Origin: Dendrocalamus latiflorus
Taxonomy: Eukaryota > Streptophyta > Magnoliopsida > Poales > Poaceae
Assembly: GCA_017311315.1 (NCBI GenBank)
Contig: CM029631.1
Location: 9,172,514-9,236,513 of the forward strand
Reading direction: 5' to 3'
Length of the DNA stretch: 64,000 nt
The position numbers were made by a program, and so were the translations under genes. Shown here piece after piece: positions 62,593-64,000 of the stretch. Position 1 is the stretch's first letter, and every line of letters starts with the position of its first letter. The notes beneath the pieces were generated by a model, which made no database searches, was not told the origin of the DNA, and saw only the letters and a list, made by a program, of their open reading frames with translations.

Positions 62593-62597
62593 CCCAC

Positions 62598-63235
62598 GGC
62601 ATGGAGGAAGCAAGTCTCATGGGGGGAAGACACTAGGTGCTTAATTGGGCCTAATTCCCTAATTCAAAAACCATGTACGATTCGTATTAATATATTATAT
62701 ATGAAACAAATGCAGGAGGAACCGCATGTCCTAGTAATAAAGCAGGAAAAGACATCTAAATTTGAGCCAATGGACTCGAAACAGGGTGGGAGCCGGGGTT
62801 GTACATCCATGCCCCCATCGAACTAATTAGCTAGGCTCAGATCCTGCATTAATATTAATGTACTATATTATACTACCATGTTATCTCGTATGTTTGTATA
62901 TATCACAACCAATGGCAGTACGTACTCCTACAAGTTTCGAGTACCATTCCACGTCCCAACGTATATACATGATTGGATGATGGAGTTTTTGGTCGTATTG
63001 TAGCTTTTTCAGCGCGTTTTTACAAGGATGACAGCCATCACATAGAAATTGCAAATCTAGTGCCTCCACTGTACGATCACCGCGCGGCATCGATACAGAT
63101 GTGACACATCAAAGCTACCACATGTAACCGTACGGTGCCGCCGAGACCACACGGCCACCGTGCGGAGCTCCCCTCCTGCACGGCCATCATGCGACAGCCA
63201 CTGTTTACTGTAATTATTATTAATTAATTCATAAT
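62598..63235. other. Intergenic DNA right of the LARD
   Basis: Apparently the continuation of the pre-insertion site. Nothing coding is recognised. Confidence 0.45.
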
Positions 63236-63990
63236 TAACAAATTAATTTAGGTATATTATTTATAGGAATTTTTAAATATAGCAAATGTGCTCAAAAACT
63301 TATAATTATTTTTGTGGAGTCTCCTGATATAGTGTACTTGCTTGTGTATAATTTCTATAATTCTATCCATTATGAATGTTTTTTTAACACTGCTTACATA
63401 GTGGACTTAATTGTGTAATTTTCATAATGTTATATGTTCTAAAAGCATCTTGAATTGTATATACACACTCTGAAGGGACACTCGTTAATTAAATATACGG
63501 TATTTTATCCTCATTATCAATCTTCTTACTAATATTCCGTCTATTCCATCTGTTGCAACTTACAACAGATGGAATAGACATGGCTTGCAACTAGTGTCCC
63601 GCAAGAGTGTGTACATACAAATCAAGACATTTTTGAGATATTTTCAGAATATATAAAATTTTGGAAAAATTACACAATTAAGTCCACTATGTATGCAGCC
63701 TTCAAAAAATATTTATAATTTTTCAAGCTCATTTACTATGTTTAAAAATTCCTATAAATAGCATACTTAAATGAATTTTAGAGTCAAATTTAGAATGGAT
63801 AGAGTTATCAAAAACTTACACAGACAAGTATACCATGTCAGGAGACTCAACAAAAAAGTTTGTAAGTGTTTGAGCTCCTTTACTATATTTATAAATTCCT
63901 ATAAACAGTACACTTAAGCAAATTTTAGAGTCAAATTCATAACGGATAGAATTATAAAAACTTACACAAGTAAGTACATTGTGTCAGGAG
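63236..63990. mobile_element. Large foldback inverted repeat running to the right edge
   Basis: The centre is a perfect 17-bp palindromic stem, GTCTATTCCATCTGTTG / CAACAGATGGAATAGAC (63538-63579, 7-8 nt loop). Beyond it the two sides match in inverted orientation for about 300 bp: for example TAGTGGACTTAATTGTGTAA (left) with TTACACAATTAAGTCCACTA (right), and GTGGAGTCTCCTGATATAGT with a CATGTCAGGAGACTCAAC-type match. The right side also holds a direct duplication (TTAGAGTCAAATT..TCCTATAAA blocks near 63720 and 63880). Confidence 0.75.
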
Positions 63991-64000
63991 GCTCCACAAA

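Overview
This window is nuclear DNA from a grass (Poaceae). It holds a cereal-type YABBY gene with plant introns, Tourist-type MITEs with TTA/TAA target duplications, a CACTA transposon, very long LTRs beginning TGTAAC, and a (TA)n-flanked element like rice 'micron'. I cannot name the species. Gene density is low: one intact protein-coding gene is convincing, and much of the remaining sequence is transposon-derived.

Layout. 1-345: possible promoter and 5' leader of a minus-strand gene off the left edge. 2.2-2.9 kb: decayed Ty1/copia RNase H fragment. 3337-8680: 5.3-kb solo LTR with a perfect 5-bp target duplication. 9.5-11.6 and 14.6-16.2 kb: two divergent copies of one unclassified repeat. 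17.6-19.74 kb: copia-type LTR with a TATA box. 21.4 kb: Tourist MITE. 25.7-26.6 kb: element with a 34-bp tandem array. 26.6-29.36 kb: broken CACTA transposon on the minus strand. 29.9-36 kb: several MITEs, a microsatellite cluster, a perfect 20-bp inverted repeat and a long inverted-repeat element. 39.42-39.85 kb: inverted second copy of the 34-bp array element.

40.6-47.3 kb: a complete six-exon YABBY transcription factor gene (187 aa) that matches the rice OsYABBY2 / cereal SHATTERING1 (Sh1) type. The open frame and all splice sites are intact. Intron 1 is 3.36 kb and contains a MITE, and the 3' UTR carries three perfect 35-bp repeats.

47.4-51.3 kb: the micron-like element, then small repeats. 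51359-62592: a complete, very young, non-autonomous LTR retrotransposon of LARD type on the minus strand. It has two 4037-bp LTRs with one difference seen, a CCCAC target duplication, an initiator-Met PBS and a polypurine tract, and its 3.16-kb internal domain has no recognisable gag or pol. Inside that domain (57346-57596) is an array of about ten compact stem-loops in which two 110-bp repeat units differ by compensatory base pairs. This is the best candidate here for an undescribed functional RNA structure. 63.2 kb to the right edge: a large foldback inverted repeat.

The genes do not form a pathway. The main biological theme is a developmental regulator, whose orthologues are domestication loci, embedded among transposons, with a very recent insertion about 4.3 kb downstream.
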